64,000 nt of DNA from Bifidobacteriaceae bacterium UBA2724 (GCA_002353815.1 DEKK01000008.1:76038-140037); one strand, 5' to 3'. Shown: positions 8,042 through 16,905, counted from the first letter of the stretch. Notes: generated from the letters alone by a model not told the origin. Numbers and translations are program-made.

Positions 8042-9157
8042 ATTCAGGATATCGAGATCGGCCTTGGCAAGTCCGGCCGCATGAGCTATTCCCTCGACGA
8101 TGTGGCCATCGTGCCGACCCGTCGCACCCGTGACCCGCAGGACGTGGATGTCTCGTGGCAGGTCGACGCCTATGAGTTCGACGTTCCGATCGTCGGCGCA
8201 CCGATGGATTCCATCATGAGCCCCGAGACCGTGATCGAGATGGGCAAGCTCGGCGCGCTGGGAGTGCTCGACCTCGAAGGCCTGTGGACGCGCTACGACG
8301 ACCCGACCCCGTTGTTCAAGCAAATCGCGGAATGCCCCGAAGACCAGGCGACCGAGTTCCTCCAGCGCATCTATGCCGAGCCCATCAAGCCTCAGCTCAT
8401 CGTCGAACGTCTCCATCAGATTCGCGACGCCGGCGTGACCGTGGCGGGCGCGCTCTCGCCCCAGCGCACGCAGGACCTGTACCAGACCGTTCTCGACGCC
8501 GGCGTGGACCTGTTCGTCATCCGCGGCACCGCGGTGTCCGCCGAGCATGTGTCCCAGACCCACGAGCCGCTGAATCTCAAGCAGTTCATCTATGACCTCG
8601 ACGTGCCGGTGATCGTCGGCGGGGCGGCGAACTACCGCGCCGCCAAGCACCTCATGCGCACCGGGGCCGCGGGCATCCTCGTGGGCACCGGCGGCGGTGC
8701 CGTCTCCACGTCGCGCACGATCACCGGCATCCACGTGCCCCTTGCCACCGCCATCGCCGACATCGCGGCGGCGCGCAAGGACTACATGGAGGAATCCGAC
8801 GGCCGGTACGTGCAGGTCATCGCCGACGCCGGCATGGGCGATTCGGGCAATTTCGTCAAGGCTTTCGCGCTGGGCGCTGACGCTGTCATGCTGAGCACGC
8901 CGCTTGCCCGCGCCGCCGAGGCCCCGGGTCTCGGCATGCACTGGGGCCATGAGGCCGTGCACCCCACGCTTCCGCGCGGGCGTCGCGCACAGGTGGGCAC
9001 GGTGGGCCCGCTCAAGCAGGTGCTGTTCGGCCCGAGCCACCATGTCGACGGATCGACCAACTACGTGGGTGCCTTGCGCCGCGCCATGGCCTCGACCGGC
9101 TATGTCAAGCTGCACGACTTCCAGCGTGCGCAGATCGCCATCGCCGCTTCCCACTGA
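8039..9157 (+). CDS. guaB3: GuaB3 family IMP dehydrogenase-related protein
   Basis: The 372-residue protein is the short, CBS-less branch of the IMPDH/GMP reductase barrel family found in actinobacteria. The start at 8039 gives the typical beginning (IQDIEIGLGKSGR), whereas the frame itself opens about 100 nt earlier. The phosphate-binding and catalytic-loop region reads GTGGGAVSTSR near residues 215-226. In canonical IMPDH this is GIGPGSICTTR, so the catalytic cysteine position is serine here. The reaction is therefore uncertain: family members have been discussed as IMPDH-like or GMP-reductase-like. It lies divergent from icd with no purine gene next to it. Confidence 0.85.
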   Translation: MIQDIEIGLGKSGRMSYSLDDVAIVPTRRTRDPQDVDVSWQVDAYEFDVPIVGAPMDSIMSPETVIEMGKLGALGVLDLEGLWTRYDDPTPLFKQIAECPEDQATEFLQRIYAEPIKPQLIVERLHQIRDAGVTVAGALSPQRTQDLYQTVLDAGVDLFVIRGTAVSAEHVSQTHEPLNLKQFIYDLDVPVIVGGAANYRAAKHLMRTGAAGILVGTGGGAVSTSRTITGIHVPLATAIADIAAARKDYMEESDGRYVQVIADAGMGDSGNFVKAFALGADAVMLSTPLARAAEAPGLGMHWGHEAVHPTLPRGRRAQVGTVGPLKQVLFGPSHHVDGSTNYVGALRRAMASTGYVKLHDFQRAQIAIAASH

Positions 9158-9876
9158 GTCCGGCCGATTACCGGCAGGCTGTCCGCGGGGCGTCGGGGCC
9201 GCGATCGTATGGGGCGCCATGCATGGCGTCATCGAGACGTCCGGCTTGGATGCCCCGTCTGTCTGCATTTGATCCGGTCCCGTCCCCGCCGGGTTCTTCG
9301 CTTCACGCGATGCCGTTTCCGTGCCCCGGCTTTTTCACGGATGCAGGCGCCATGCGCGATGCCAGGGGGAGTGACAAGCCCTCCTGGCATCGGGCGCATT
9401 GCGCTGGATTGGGAAGACGCCTGCCGCTCTCTACGGTTTCTAGGCGGCTGGCAGTCCTCGCAGCGGTGCGGGGGACGGCGTTGTGGCAGGGCCGCGGACA
9501 TGCGATATGCGGGCGGCGCTGAGACGATGTGGCCTCGGCACGCAGGCGGGTGTTCTCTTCTGCGTTCGGCTTACTTTATGAACACTTTCTGCTTCGAGTG
9601 CCAGAGAACGTGACGATTCCGCCCCGGGAGACCAAATATGTGTTGACACGCCGAGGAGTGCGCATTCTCAAACACAGACGCGGGAAATGTTCATGGATTG
9701 CGGATTATCGTCCTCAGGCTTTCCATTATATGGGCGTTTTCCATTCCTCCGTTGGATGCGTAATCATCGCATTGTGACAATGGTGACACGGCGCCCCGCG
9801 GATGAGAGAGCAACGTGGCGGGCCGTGGCGGACCTGAAAGGGGCCGTCTGGGGTTCATTGGTCTCAAGGAGTTGCC
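9158..9876. other. Long gene-poor intergenic region after guaB3
   Basis: An imperfect hairpin lies at 9357-9392, with arms CGATGCCAGG and CCTGGCATCG; it probably ends the guaB3 transcript but lacks a T run. From about 9560 to 9780 the sequence becomes more AT-rich and contains TTGACA at 9644, which may be promoter DNA for the next gene. Short open frames here have no ribosome binding site or recognisable product, so I do not call a gene. Confidence 0.45.
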
Positions 9877-10524
9877 ATGAATGACGGAGGTAAGAACAAC
9901 CACATACGCCACGAAATCATGGAGACGGGGCGCGGGGATGACGCAGCCGCCGCACGAAATGACGAGACAGCCGCGCGACAGCAGAGGCAGGCGGGTTTCG
10001 ATCCCGGTCCCAGCGTCCCGGGGCAGATCCGCCGCGATGGAGGAAGCATCGATGCGCAGGTCATGCTCGGCATTTCGCGTTTTCCCGTTCTGATCCATGT
10101 CGCAAGGGTGTCGGAGGAGGACATGGCGGACGAGGAGTGCGTCCGCGTGTCATCCGTCGCCGGCACCATCGCGTGCATCGCCGTTGACGTCGTGCGGGGC
10201 AGGCTTTCCGTCGAAGGCCTGTACAAATTCATGACGGCGCCCACCGTGAGCAAGCTGGTGCTTCTCGAATCGCTGCTGCACCAGGACCGGCAGAAGAAGG
10301 AATCGGGGCTCGCCGATTCCGAGATATACGCGAACCGCCGCACGCATGCCTTCCTTTGCCGCCATATGCCTGTCGTCCCGCGTCGTATCCACGCAATGGT
10401 CGTCAATCCCCGCAGGATGAACGTCGTCGTTTCTTTCAGCATCGGTACGGAACTGTGCTGGGGCTCCATGCGCTGGCAGCGCATGGGCGGGCGATGGCTG
10501 TGCGATTACTGCGACCTGGGGTGA
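9877..10524 (+). CDS. Rv3235-like protein (DUF6459 type)
   Basis: The 215-residue soluble protein starts at an ATG with AAGGAG 6 nt upstream. The first ~60 residues are hydrophilic and probably disordered. The rest contains a compact domain that ends in RMGGRWLCDYCDLG, and arginine/tryptophan-rich segments such as VVNPRRMNVVVSFS. This layout, with a short C-terminal W-x-C end, matches the actinobacterial Rv3235 family, whose function is unknown. In other actinobacteria the family sits near secA/lpqB-type genes, which I do not see here. Confidence 0.55.
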   Translation: MNDGGKNNHIRHEIMETGRGDDAAAARNDETAARQQRQAGFDPGPSVPGQIRRDGGSIDAQVMLGISRFPVLIHVARVSEEDMADEECVRVSSVAGTIACIAVDVVRGRLSVEGLYKFMTAPTVSKLVLLESLLHQDRQKKESGLADSEIYANRRTHAFLCRHMPVVPRRIHAMVVNPRRMNVVVSFSIGTELCWGSMRWQRMGGRWLCDYCDLG

Positions 10525-10591
10525 CGGGCTCCGGTCCCCGCTTCGTTCGTCGCCTGCGGCGTCCTGTGGCGCGGTGCGGCGATGGCCTGAT

Positions 10592-10645
10592 GGGGCTGCA
10601 TGGCTTGGCGGGGCTGCATGGCTCGGCGGGGCTGTATGGCTCGGT
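10592..10645 (+). repeat. Three tandem 18-bp repeats
   Basis: The unit GGGGCTGCATGGCTCGGC occurs three times head to tail (10592-10609, 10610-10627, 10628-10645) with one, zero and two differences from this form. It lies in the noncoding gap between the Rv3235-like gene and the third acyl-CoA synthetase. Each unit contains GCATGGC, a near palindrome. Confidence 0.85.
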
Positions 10646-10789
10646 GGCATCGGCCCCGCCCGGGCGGCATCCGCCGTGGGGTCCGCCGCGCTGCCTTCGA
10701 CGGTCCACGCGGGCCATGGCCCACCGTGGAATGACGTGACACGCCCCATGGCACGCCGCCAAACCCTGGGGGTGGCTTGTTTGCTACGG

Positions 10790-10817
10790 TTGCGTAACTT
10801 TTGGACAAATCTACAAA
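10790..10817 (+). promoter_or_regulatory. Candidate promoter of the third acyl-CoA synthetase
   Basis: TTGCGT (10790-10795) and TACAAA (10812-10817) are 16 bp apart and would start transcription about 20 nt before the gene. The match to consensus is moderate. The rest of the 317-bp gap holds the tandem repeat and no gene. Confidence 0.4.
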
Positions 10818-10841
10818 GAAGCCTGAGGCAAGACGGATATT

Positions 10842-12974
10842 ATGGGCCTCATGCTTCGTGAAATTTCGATTCCGACCGTCACTGAGACGACCGATGCAGA
10901 CACCATCTATTCTCTTCTGGCCAATCGCGCAGATCGTACCCCTGACGATTACGTGGCGGCCTACAAGCAGGGTTCGCGTCAGGAATGGGCTTACGTGACC
11001 GCCGCGGACATGCTTTCGCAGGTGCGCGATGTGGCCAAGGGTCTCATGGCGCTTGGCGTGTCCAAAGGCGACAACGTCGTCGTGTATTCGCCCACATGCT
11101 ACGGATGGGGCCTCATCGACTTCGCATGCAACGCCATCGGCGCCGTGACGGTGCCCGTGTACGAAACCGATTCGCCCGCGCAGACCACGGCGGTGACGCA
11201 TGAGGTCGACCCCGTCGTCGCGTTCGCCGGCGGCGACAGCCGCAGCCATGTGCTGGAAGCTGTCATGAACGACGACTCCACGAAGCTCAGGTATGTCTTC
11301 AACATCGAATCCGGCGGCATCGACGCCGTCAAGGAATTCGGCGACAACATCACGGACGAACAGCTCGACGGGGCCATCTCCCATGTGGACGCCGACGACC
11401 TCGCCACCGTGGTCTACACCTCGGGTTCAACCGGCAAGCCCAAGGGCGTCATGCTCAGCAGCCGCAACTTCGTCTCCGTGGTCTTCGGCGGCTACGACGT
11501 GCTGCCGATCATGTGCAACGGAAAGGGGAGCAGACTGCTGCTGTTCCTGCCCCTCGCTCACTGCTTCGCGCGATACATCCAGTACACGATGATCGGCGGC
11601 AACGGCGTCGTCGGCTACATCTCCGACGCCCACCACCTGTTGGCGGACCTCCGCGAATTCAAGCCGACACTGCTGCTCGGCGTGCCCCGCGTCTTCGAAA
11701 AGGTGTACAACGCCGCTTCCCAGAAGGCCGGCGCCGGCTTCAAGGGCCGCGTCTTCGCCAAGGCGACCAAGCATTTCGTCCGCTGGGACCGGGACGAGCA
11801 GGAAGGACGCATGCACACGCCGCTGCAACGCATCCGCCACAGCTTCTACCAGAGCGCCGTGGGCGGGTCGCTGCGCTCGGCTCTCGGCCCGAACCTCGCG
11901 TGGCTTGCCTGCGGCGGCGCCCCGATCAACGAGAACCTCGCCCACTTCTTCAACGGGCTCGACGGCATCACGTTCATCCAGGGATATGGCATGACCGAGA
12001 CCTCGGCGCCGTGCGTCGTCAACACCCAGGCCATGAACAAGATCGGCACCGTGGGACGCCCCGGACCCGGCATCAGCGCGCGCATCGTCGATGACGGGGA
12101 GCTGGAGATCAAGGGCCCCATGATGTTCCTTGGCTACCGCAACGACCCCGGGCGCACCGCAGAGGCCCTCGACGATGGGTGGCTGCGCACCGGAGACCTC
12201 GCCACCATCGACGACGATGGTTTCATCACCATCACCGGACGCAAGAAGAACATCATCATCACGGCCGGCGGAAAGAACGTGTCGCCGGAACCCATGCAGG
12301 ACGTCATCGACACATGCCCGATCGTCTCGCAGTCCGTGGTGCTCGGCGACGGCCGGCCTTTCGTCTCCGCCGTCATCACCCTCGACGAAGGCATGCTCCG
12401 CACATGGCTGGAAAGCAGCAAACTCGACACCAACATGAGCATGGAGGACGCCGCCACGAACCCGGCCGTGCGGGCGTTCGTCCAGCAGTACGTCGACAAG
12501 GCCAACGCCGGCGTGTCCCGGGCCGAGTCTGTGCGCAAGTTCGAAATCCTCCCCGAGGACTTCTCGCAGGACGATGGCACGCTCACGCCAAGCATGAAAG
12601 TGGTCCGTGCCGCCGTCGTGAAGAAATACTCCGACGTCATCGACAACGTCATCTATGCGCCCAAGCCCAGCACCATCCCCGCGCCGTTCTCCGCCAAGAT
12701 CCTCGACGCGACCGACCGCGCGGGCGAAATCGCCCATTCCACGGCCGAGAGCACAATCGAGACGATCGGCCCTTACGTGGACCAGGCCAAGGAGCATTTC
12801 GCGCAGACCGCCGAACAGGTCAAGAACCGCTTTGCCCAGGGCGCATCCGACGCACGCGAGGGCGTCACTCCGGCTGCCGAGGATACCGGTGACTATGCCG
12901 GTGACTCCGATGCCAACGCCGGGGTTTCCTCCGCGGATGCCGGCAATGGGAGCGAAACCCCGGACGGCAAGTGA
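10842..12974 (+). CDS. AMP-forming acyl-CoA synthetase with extra C-terminal tail
   Basis: The 710-residue protein is a close paralog of the enzyme at 292. It has the P-loop YTSGSTGKPKG near 192-202, GYGMTET near 383-390, the hinge RTGDLATID and the late SMKVVR lysine. The conserved enzyme ends near residue 608 (NVIYAPK). About 100 further residues follow that the paralog lacks. This tail starts with an amphipathic, Ala/Glu/Lys-rich stretch (TIETIGPYVDQAKEHFAQ and on) that looks like an LEA/apolipoprotein-type helix, then becomes acidic and glycine-rich. The helix may dock the enzyme on membranes or lipid. A second ATG at 10851 is an alternative start, as the ribosome binding site is weak. 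Confidence 0.88.
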   Translation: MGLMLREISIPTVTETTDADTIYSLLANRADRTPDDYVAAYKQGSRQEWAYVTAADMLSQVRDVAKGLMALGVSKGDNVVVYSPTCYGWGLIDFACNAIGAVTVPVYETDSPAQTTAVTHEVDPVVAFAGGDSRSHVLEAVMNDDSTKLRYVFNIESGGIDAVKEFGDNITDEQLDGAISHVDADDLATVVYTSGSTGKPKGVMLSSRNFVSVVFGGYDVLPIMCNGKGSRLLLFLPLAHCFARYIQYTMIGGNGVVGYISDAHHLLADLREFKPTLLLGVPRVFEKVYNAASQKAGAGFKGRVFAKATKHFVRWDRDEQEGRMHTPLQRIRHSFYQSAVGGSLRSALGPNLAWLACGGAPINENLAHFFNGLDGITFIQGYGMTETSAPCVVNTQAMNKIGTVGRPGPGISARIVDDGELEIKGPMMFLGYRNDPGRTAEALDDGWLRTGDLATIDDDGFITITGRKKNIIITAGGKNVSPEPMQDVIDTCPIVSQSVVLGDGRPFVSAVITLDEGMLRTWLESSKLDTNMSMEDAATNPAVRAFVQQYVDKANAGVSRAESVRKFEILPEDFSQDDGTLTPSMKVVRAAVVKKYSDVIDNVIYAPKPSTIPAPFSAKILDATDRAGEIAHSTAESTIETIGPYVDQAKEHFAQTAEQVKNRFAQGASDAREGVTPAAEDTGDYAGDSDANAGVSSADAGNGSETPDGK

Positions 12975-13084
12975 CGGTCGCGCCGCAACGGTGAGATAGG
13001 ACCGTGAGGACCTCATGCCCATGGCCCCGGCCGTGGGCGGAAACGCCGCCCTCCGACCAACCACTTCGCGGCGGCTCCCTTCGA

Positions 13085-13159
13085 TGCCCCTCGGCATGCA
13101 CGTTCGCATCCCGAGGGGCACACTATACTTCACAAACAGTGGCCCCGAACGTGGGGCCG
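13085..13159 (+). promoter_or_regulatory. Hairpin, -10 element and leader hairpin before def
   Basis: A 10-bp stem (TGCCCCTCGG at 13085-13094 with CCGAGGGGCA at 13111-13120) probably ends upstream transcription. It is followed at once by TATACT (13124-13129), a good -10 for def. The short transcript leader then folds a GGCCCC/GGGGCC hairpin (13142-13159) ahead of the AGGAG site. Confidence 0.5.
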
Positions 13160-13178
13160 GAACCGAACAGGAGAAACA

Positions 13179-13673
13179 GTGACAGTCCGCGAGATTCGCA
13201 TCGTCCCCGACCCAGTGCTTCGCACGCCGTGCGATCCCATCACGTCGATCACGCCCAGCGTCGAAAGCCTGGTGCGTGATTTGCTCGACACGGTCGACGA
13301 CCCGGGCCGCGCGGGAGTGTCCGCGAACCAGATCGGCGTGAACCTGTGCGCTTTCTCATATAACATCAACGGCAAACTGGGGTACCTGCTCAACCCCAAG
13401 GTCCTCGAGCTCAAGGGCGAACAGTACGGCGACGAAGGCTGCCTGTCGCTTCCCGGACTGTGGTTCAAGACGAAGCGTGCCAACTACGCCAAGGTCGAGG
13501 GGATCAACCTCAAAGGCGAGAAAGTCGTGCTCGAAGGGGAGGGACTCATGGCCCGGATGCTCCAGCACGAGACCGACCACCTCATCGGGCACGTGTACAT
13601 CGACCGTCTGGAGAAAGAGGAACGTCGCGCGGCCATGCGCTACCTGCGCACCCACGACATCCAGCCGAAGTAG
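13179..13673 (+). CDS. def: Peptide deformylase
   Basis: This 164-residue metalloenzyme removes the formyl group from nascent N-terminal methionine. The three family motifs are present: GVSANQIG near residues 46-53, EGCLSLP with the metal-binding Cys88, and HETDH (residues 130-134) with two metal-binding histidines and the catalytic glutamate. The start is a GTG preceded by AGGAG. It stands between the third acyl-CoA synthetase and the rpsB leader. Confidence 0.95.
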   Translation: MTVREIRIVPDPVLRTPCDPITSITPSVESLVRDLLDTVDDPGRAGVSANQIGVNLCAFSYNINGKLGYLLNPKVLELKGEQYGDEGCLSLPGLWFKTKRANYAKVEGINLKGEKVVLEGEGLMARMLQHETDHLIGHVYIDRLEKEERRAAMRYLRTHDIQPK

Positions 13674-13791
13674 CGGCGGAGGGCGGTCGGCGACATCTTC
13701 GGGACCCTGGAGGCGGTGCCCGATTCCCTCCGAGGGCACGACGCCCCGGTCCATTCCCCCGTTCCTTGCCTGGAAAGCCCGTGTCGTGCGT

Positions 13792-13820
13792 TTGTCATGG
13801 TGGGCGAGGGGCTGTATAAT
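13792..13820 (+). promoter_or_regulatory. Strong sigma-A promoter of rpsB
   Basis: TTGTCA (13792-13797), a 17-bp spacer and a perfect TATAAT (13815-13820) form the best housekeeping promoter I see in the window. Transcription should begin near 13827. Confidence 0.85.
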
Positions 13821-13826
13821 CCAACA

Positions 13827-14004
13827 CGGCGTAACATCCATTCGCCCAAGCGGCTGTCGCTGGCCGGGAGGGCACCATTTGTTGTCAACGTACGCCAAAT
13901 TCGCGCCATGCCGGCGACGTCCTGTGTCGGTCGGCCCTGCCTTCGCGGCAAGGGTTGCACTCAGGTTCGCATGGCCAGGAAACAACCGACAAGAAAGGTC
14001 AAGC
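13827..14004 (+). ncRNA. Long rpsB 5' leader, possible autoregulatory RNA
   Basis: The predicted start near 13827 leaves a leader of about 178 nt before rpsB, with several GC-rich segments able to fold. Leaders of ribosomal protein S2 operons bind S2 for feedback control in some bacteria. No known leader family is recognised here, so the regulatory role is inference from length and position. Confidence 0.35.
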
Positions 14005-14820
14005 ATGGCACAGATCACCATGAGCCAGATGCTCAAGGCTGGCGTCCATTTCGGTCATCAGACCCGCCATTGGAATCCGAAGATGAAGCAGTACATCCTC
14101 ATGGAGCGCAATGGCATTCACATCATCAATCTTTTCGCTTCTCTCGAGAAGATCGATCAGGCCTATGACTTCATCAAGCAGACCGTCGCCCACAACGGCA
14201 CCGTGCTCTTCGTCGGAACGAAGAAGCAGGCCGCCCAGACGATCGCCGAGCAGGCTACCCGCGTGGGCATGCCGTATGTCTCCGAGCGTTGGCTCGGCGG
14301 CATGCTGACCAACTTCCAGACCGTCTCCACCCGCGTCAAGCGCATGAAGGAGCTCGAGGAGGTGGACTTCACCGATGTCCACTCCAGCGGCCTGACCAAG
14401 AAGGAACTGCTCCTGCTCGAGCGTGAAAAGGACAAGCTCGTCAAGGAGCTCGGCGGTATCCGCAACATGACCCGGACGCCGTCCGCTCTGTTCGTCGTCG
14501 ACATCAAGAAGGAGCAGCTGGCCATCAAGGAAGCCCACATCCTGGGCATCCCGGTCGTCGCTCTCGTCGATACGAACGCCGATCCGGAAAGCGTCGACTA
14601 TCCGATTCCGGCCAACGACGATGCGATCCGCTCCGTCGAACTGCTGACCACTCTCATGGCGGATGCCGTCGCCGACGGCCTGCTTGAGCGCAGCGGCAAG
14701 GCCGAGAAGGCTGACGACTCCACCGACGCACAGCCGATGGCCGAGTGGGAGAAGGATCTGCTCACCGCAGATTCCGCAGCTCCCGCCGAGAACACGGCTG
14801 AGGCCCCGAAGGCCGAGTGA
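14005..14820 (+). CDS. rpsB: 30S ribosomal protein S2
   Basis: The 271-residue protein begins AQITMSQMLKAGVHFGHQTR, the universal S2 start, and contains FVGTKKQA and the RWLGGMLTN signature near residues 95-105. The C-terminal ~30 residues are acidic and alanine-rich. It assembles late on the small subunit and helps bind S1 or leaderless mRNA. The frame is open far upstream, but the ATG at 14005 with an AAGAAAGGTC site is clearly the start. It is followed by tsf, the conserved gene pair. Confidence 0.97.
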   Translation: MAQITMSQMLKAGVHFGHQTRHWNPKMKQYILMERNGIHIINLFASLEKIDQAYDFIKQTVAHNGTVLFVGTKKQAAQTIAEQATRVGMPYVSERWLGGMLTNFQTVSTRVKRMKELEEVDFTDVHSSGLTKKELLLLEREKDKLVKELGGIRNMTRTPSALFVVDIKKEQLAIKEAHILGIPVVALVDTNADPESVDYPIPANDDAIRSVELLTTLMADAVADGLLERSGKAEKADDSTDAQPMAEWEKDLLTADSAAPAENTAEAPKAE

Positions 14821-14825
14821 GCATC

Positions 14826-14865
14826 GAGATACGGCCGCGGCCCCAAGGAGTCGCGGCCGTATCTC
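14826..14865 (+). terminator. 14-bp perfect hairpin between rpsB and tsf
   Basis: GAGATACGGCCGCG (14826-14839) pairs exactly with 14852-14865. There is no T run, so it may partly attenuate tsf transcription or protect the rpsB 3' end rather than fully terminate. Confidence 0.6.
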
Positions 14866-14961
14866 TACACCTTTGCGGTACTGTGGAACCGGCATCATCA
14901 AGGTTCCATGACATCTAATCTTCAATAATCCGACAGGGAAACCCACGAAGGAGCAAAACAA

Positions 14962-15840
14962 ATGGCAGCAATCACCCTCTCCTTGATCAAGGAACTGCGT
15001 GAGGAGACCGGCGCCGGCATGATGGACGTCAAGAAGGCCCTCACCGAGGCCGACGGCGACATCGCCCGCGCGAAGGAGATCATCCGCGCTCGTGGCATCG
15101 CCGCAGCGGGCAAGCGCGAGGGACGCAAGGCCCAGGAAGGCCTTATCGCTTCCAAGGTCGTTGAGACGTCCGATGGACAGGTCGGCTACGCCGTCGAGCT
15201 CAATTCCGAGACCGACTTCGTCGCCAAGACCCCTCAGTTCGTCGAATTCGGCGACGAGGTCATCACCGATATCGTCAAGGCCGATGCATCCAGCATCGCC
15301 GATGTCGAGGCCGCCGCTTCCAAGGACGGCACCATCAAGGACACGGTCGAAGAGGCTGGCGCGCTGTTCCACGAGCATGTGAAGCTCGGCCAGTTCGCCA
15401 AGATCGCCGGCCCGCACGTCGAGATCTACGCTCATCGCAAGTCCGCCGAGCTCCCGCCGTCCATCGCCGCCATCATCGCAACCGATGAGAACGGTGCGAA
15501 GGTCGCGCACGAGGTCGCTCTGCAGATCTGCGCCATGTCTCCGCGCTGGCTGTCCCGCGAGGACGTCGACAAGGACGTTCTCGAGTCCGAGACCCGCGTC
15601 GCCACCGAGAAGACCCGCGAGGAGCTCGCCGCCAAGGGCAAGCCCGAGAACGTAATCGAGAAAATCCTGCCCAAGATCGTCGAGGGCCGTCTCAACGCCT
15701 TCTACAAGGAGTCCGTGCTCCTCGACCAGGAGTACGTCAAGGATCCGTCCAAGACCATCGGCGACCTGTTTAAGGAAGCCAACGGCAAGGCGCTCGCCTT
15801 CGCCCGCATCGAGGTCGGCAAGGGCGAGGACGAGGAGTAA
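14962..15840 (+). CDS. tsf: Elongation factor Ts
   Basis: The 292-residue nucleotide exchange factor for EF-Tu has the N-terminal UBA-like domain with LREETGAGMMDVKKAL at about residues 12-27. The dimerisation domain follows, with VELNSETDFVAK near 78-90 (the TDFV contact with EF-Tu). The start has GAAGGAG 10 nt upstream. It follows rpsB and is separated from it by a hairpin. Confidence 0.97.
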   Translation: MAAITLSLIKELREETGAGMMDVKKALTEADGDIARAKEIIRARGIAAAGKREGRKAQEGLIASKVVETSDGQVGYAVELNSETDFVAKTPQFVEFGDEVITDIVKADASSIADVEAAASKDGTIKDTVEEAGALFHEHVKLGQFAKIAGPHVEIYAHRKSAELPPSIAAIIATDENGAKVAHEVALQICAMSPRWLSREDVDKDVLESETRVATEKTREELAAKGKPENVIEKILPKIVEGRLNAFYKESVLLDQEYVKDPSKTIGDLFKEANGKALAFARIEVGKGEDEE

Positions 15841-16161
15841 TCCTTCCGTTCCCTGCGCCATCCGCCGTATGGACATGCCGTGTGTTTGATTTCGCAAGCC
15901 GGGCATCTTGGCGCAGGATCCGCACGATGACACGTCGTGCTGGCCGCACTTGGGCCATCCGTTCGCCGCTTGCGTTCATGATGTGGATGCGACGGCAGGG
16001 GAGGCCCTGACATTGTGACGACGCCGGACCGCAAAAAGCGGTCCGGCGTTTTCCGTTATCCGTGACCTGGTCCCCGGCCGCATCCGGCGGGGATTTTGGG
16101 GCGTCACCCGTTTCGAGTACCATAAAGACGCTTGTGTAACCAATGATGGAAAGGCTTAGAC
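15841..16161. other. tsf-pyrH intergenic region
   Basis: These 321 bases contain the terminator at 16021-16056 and probably the pyrH promoter (TACCAT near 16117 as a -10). I see no gene. Confidence 0.5.
16021..16056 (+). terminator. Intrinsic terminator of rpsB-tsf
   Basis: ACGCCGGACCGC and GCGGTCCGGCGT form a perfect 12-bp stem with an AAAAA loop, followed by TTTTCC. It separates tsf from the pyrH transcript. Confidence 0.88.
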
Positions 16162-16905
16162 ATGGCACAGACCGATACGACTGCGCGCAGGGTTCTTCTC
16201 AAGCTCTCGGGCGAGGCATTCGGCGGAGGATCGGTTGGCATCGACACCGTGGTGGTCCGCCGTATCGCAGGTGAGATCAAGAAGGCAGTCGACCAAGGCG
16301 TGCAGGTCGCCATCGTCGTGGGCGGCGGTAATTTCTTCCGCGGCGTCGAACTCAGCCAGGCCGGCCTCGCCCGTGCCCGTGCCGATTACATGGGCATGCT
16401 CGGAACCGTCATGAACTGCCTCGCCCTGCAGGACTTCCTCGAGCAGGAAGGCCAGGCGACTCGCGTGCAGACGGCCATCACCATGGGACAGGTCGCAGAA
16501 CCGTACATCCCGCTCAAAGCCATCCGCCATCTGGAGAAAGGGCGCGTGGTCATCTTCGGCGCCGGCGCCGGCATGCCGTATTTTTCAACCGATACCGTGT
16601 CGATCCAGAGGGCGCTTGAAATCCACTGCTCCGAGGTTCTCATGGGCAAAAACGGCGTCGACGGCGTGTATTCGGCCGATCCGCGTAAGGACCCGTCCGC
16701 CCGGATGTACACTAAACTGAGCTATACGACCGCCCTCGTCGACAACCTCGCAGTCATGGATGCCTCCGCACTGTCCATGGCCCGCGACAACCACCTTCCC
16801 ATCCGTGTCTTCGGTCTTGAGACCGCGGGCAACGTCACGAAGGTGCTCGAAGGCGTGAAAATCGGTACTCTGGTCTCGGATGACGAATCCGAATTCGCGG
16901 CCTGA
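16162..16905 (+). CDS. pyrH: UMP kinase
   Basis: The 247-residue hexameric kinase phosphorylates UMP to UDP. It begins LLKLSGEAFGGG (residues 13-24), the phosphate-binding segment of amino-acid-kinase-fold UMP kinases. It also has VVGGGNFFRG near 55-64, MGMLGTVMN near 78-86, and the late FGAGAGMPYFSTDT. The ribosome binding site is GGAAAGG. It is followed by frr, the usual neighbour. Confidence 0.96.
   Translation: MAQTDTTARRVLLKLSGEAFGGGSVGIDTVVVRRIAGEIKKAVDQGVQVAIVVGGGNFFRGVELSQAGLARARADYMGMLGTVMNCLALQDFLEQEGQATRVQTAITMGQVAEPYIPLKAIRHLEKGRVVIFGAGAGMPYFSTDTVSIQRALEIHCSEVLMGKNGVDGVYSADPRKDPSARMYTKLSYTTALVDNLAVMDASALSMARDNHLPIRVFGLETAGNVTKVLEGVKIGTLVSDDESEFAA

Noticed and set aside
9529..9777. 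82-codon frame in the guaB3-Rv3235 gap
   Set aside because: It has no ribosome site, its composition is unlike the flanking genes and it has no recognisable product.
10592..10645. Possible CRISPR-like array
   Set aside because: The units are head to tail with no spacers and no cas genes nearby, so it is a plain tandem repeat.
13999..15933. 644-codon minus-strand frame across rpsB-tsf
   Set aside because: It is antisense to rpsB and tsf, with no start signal or domain.
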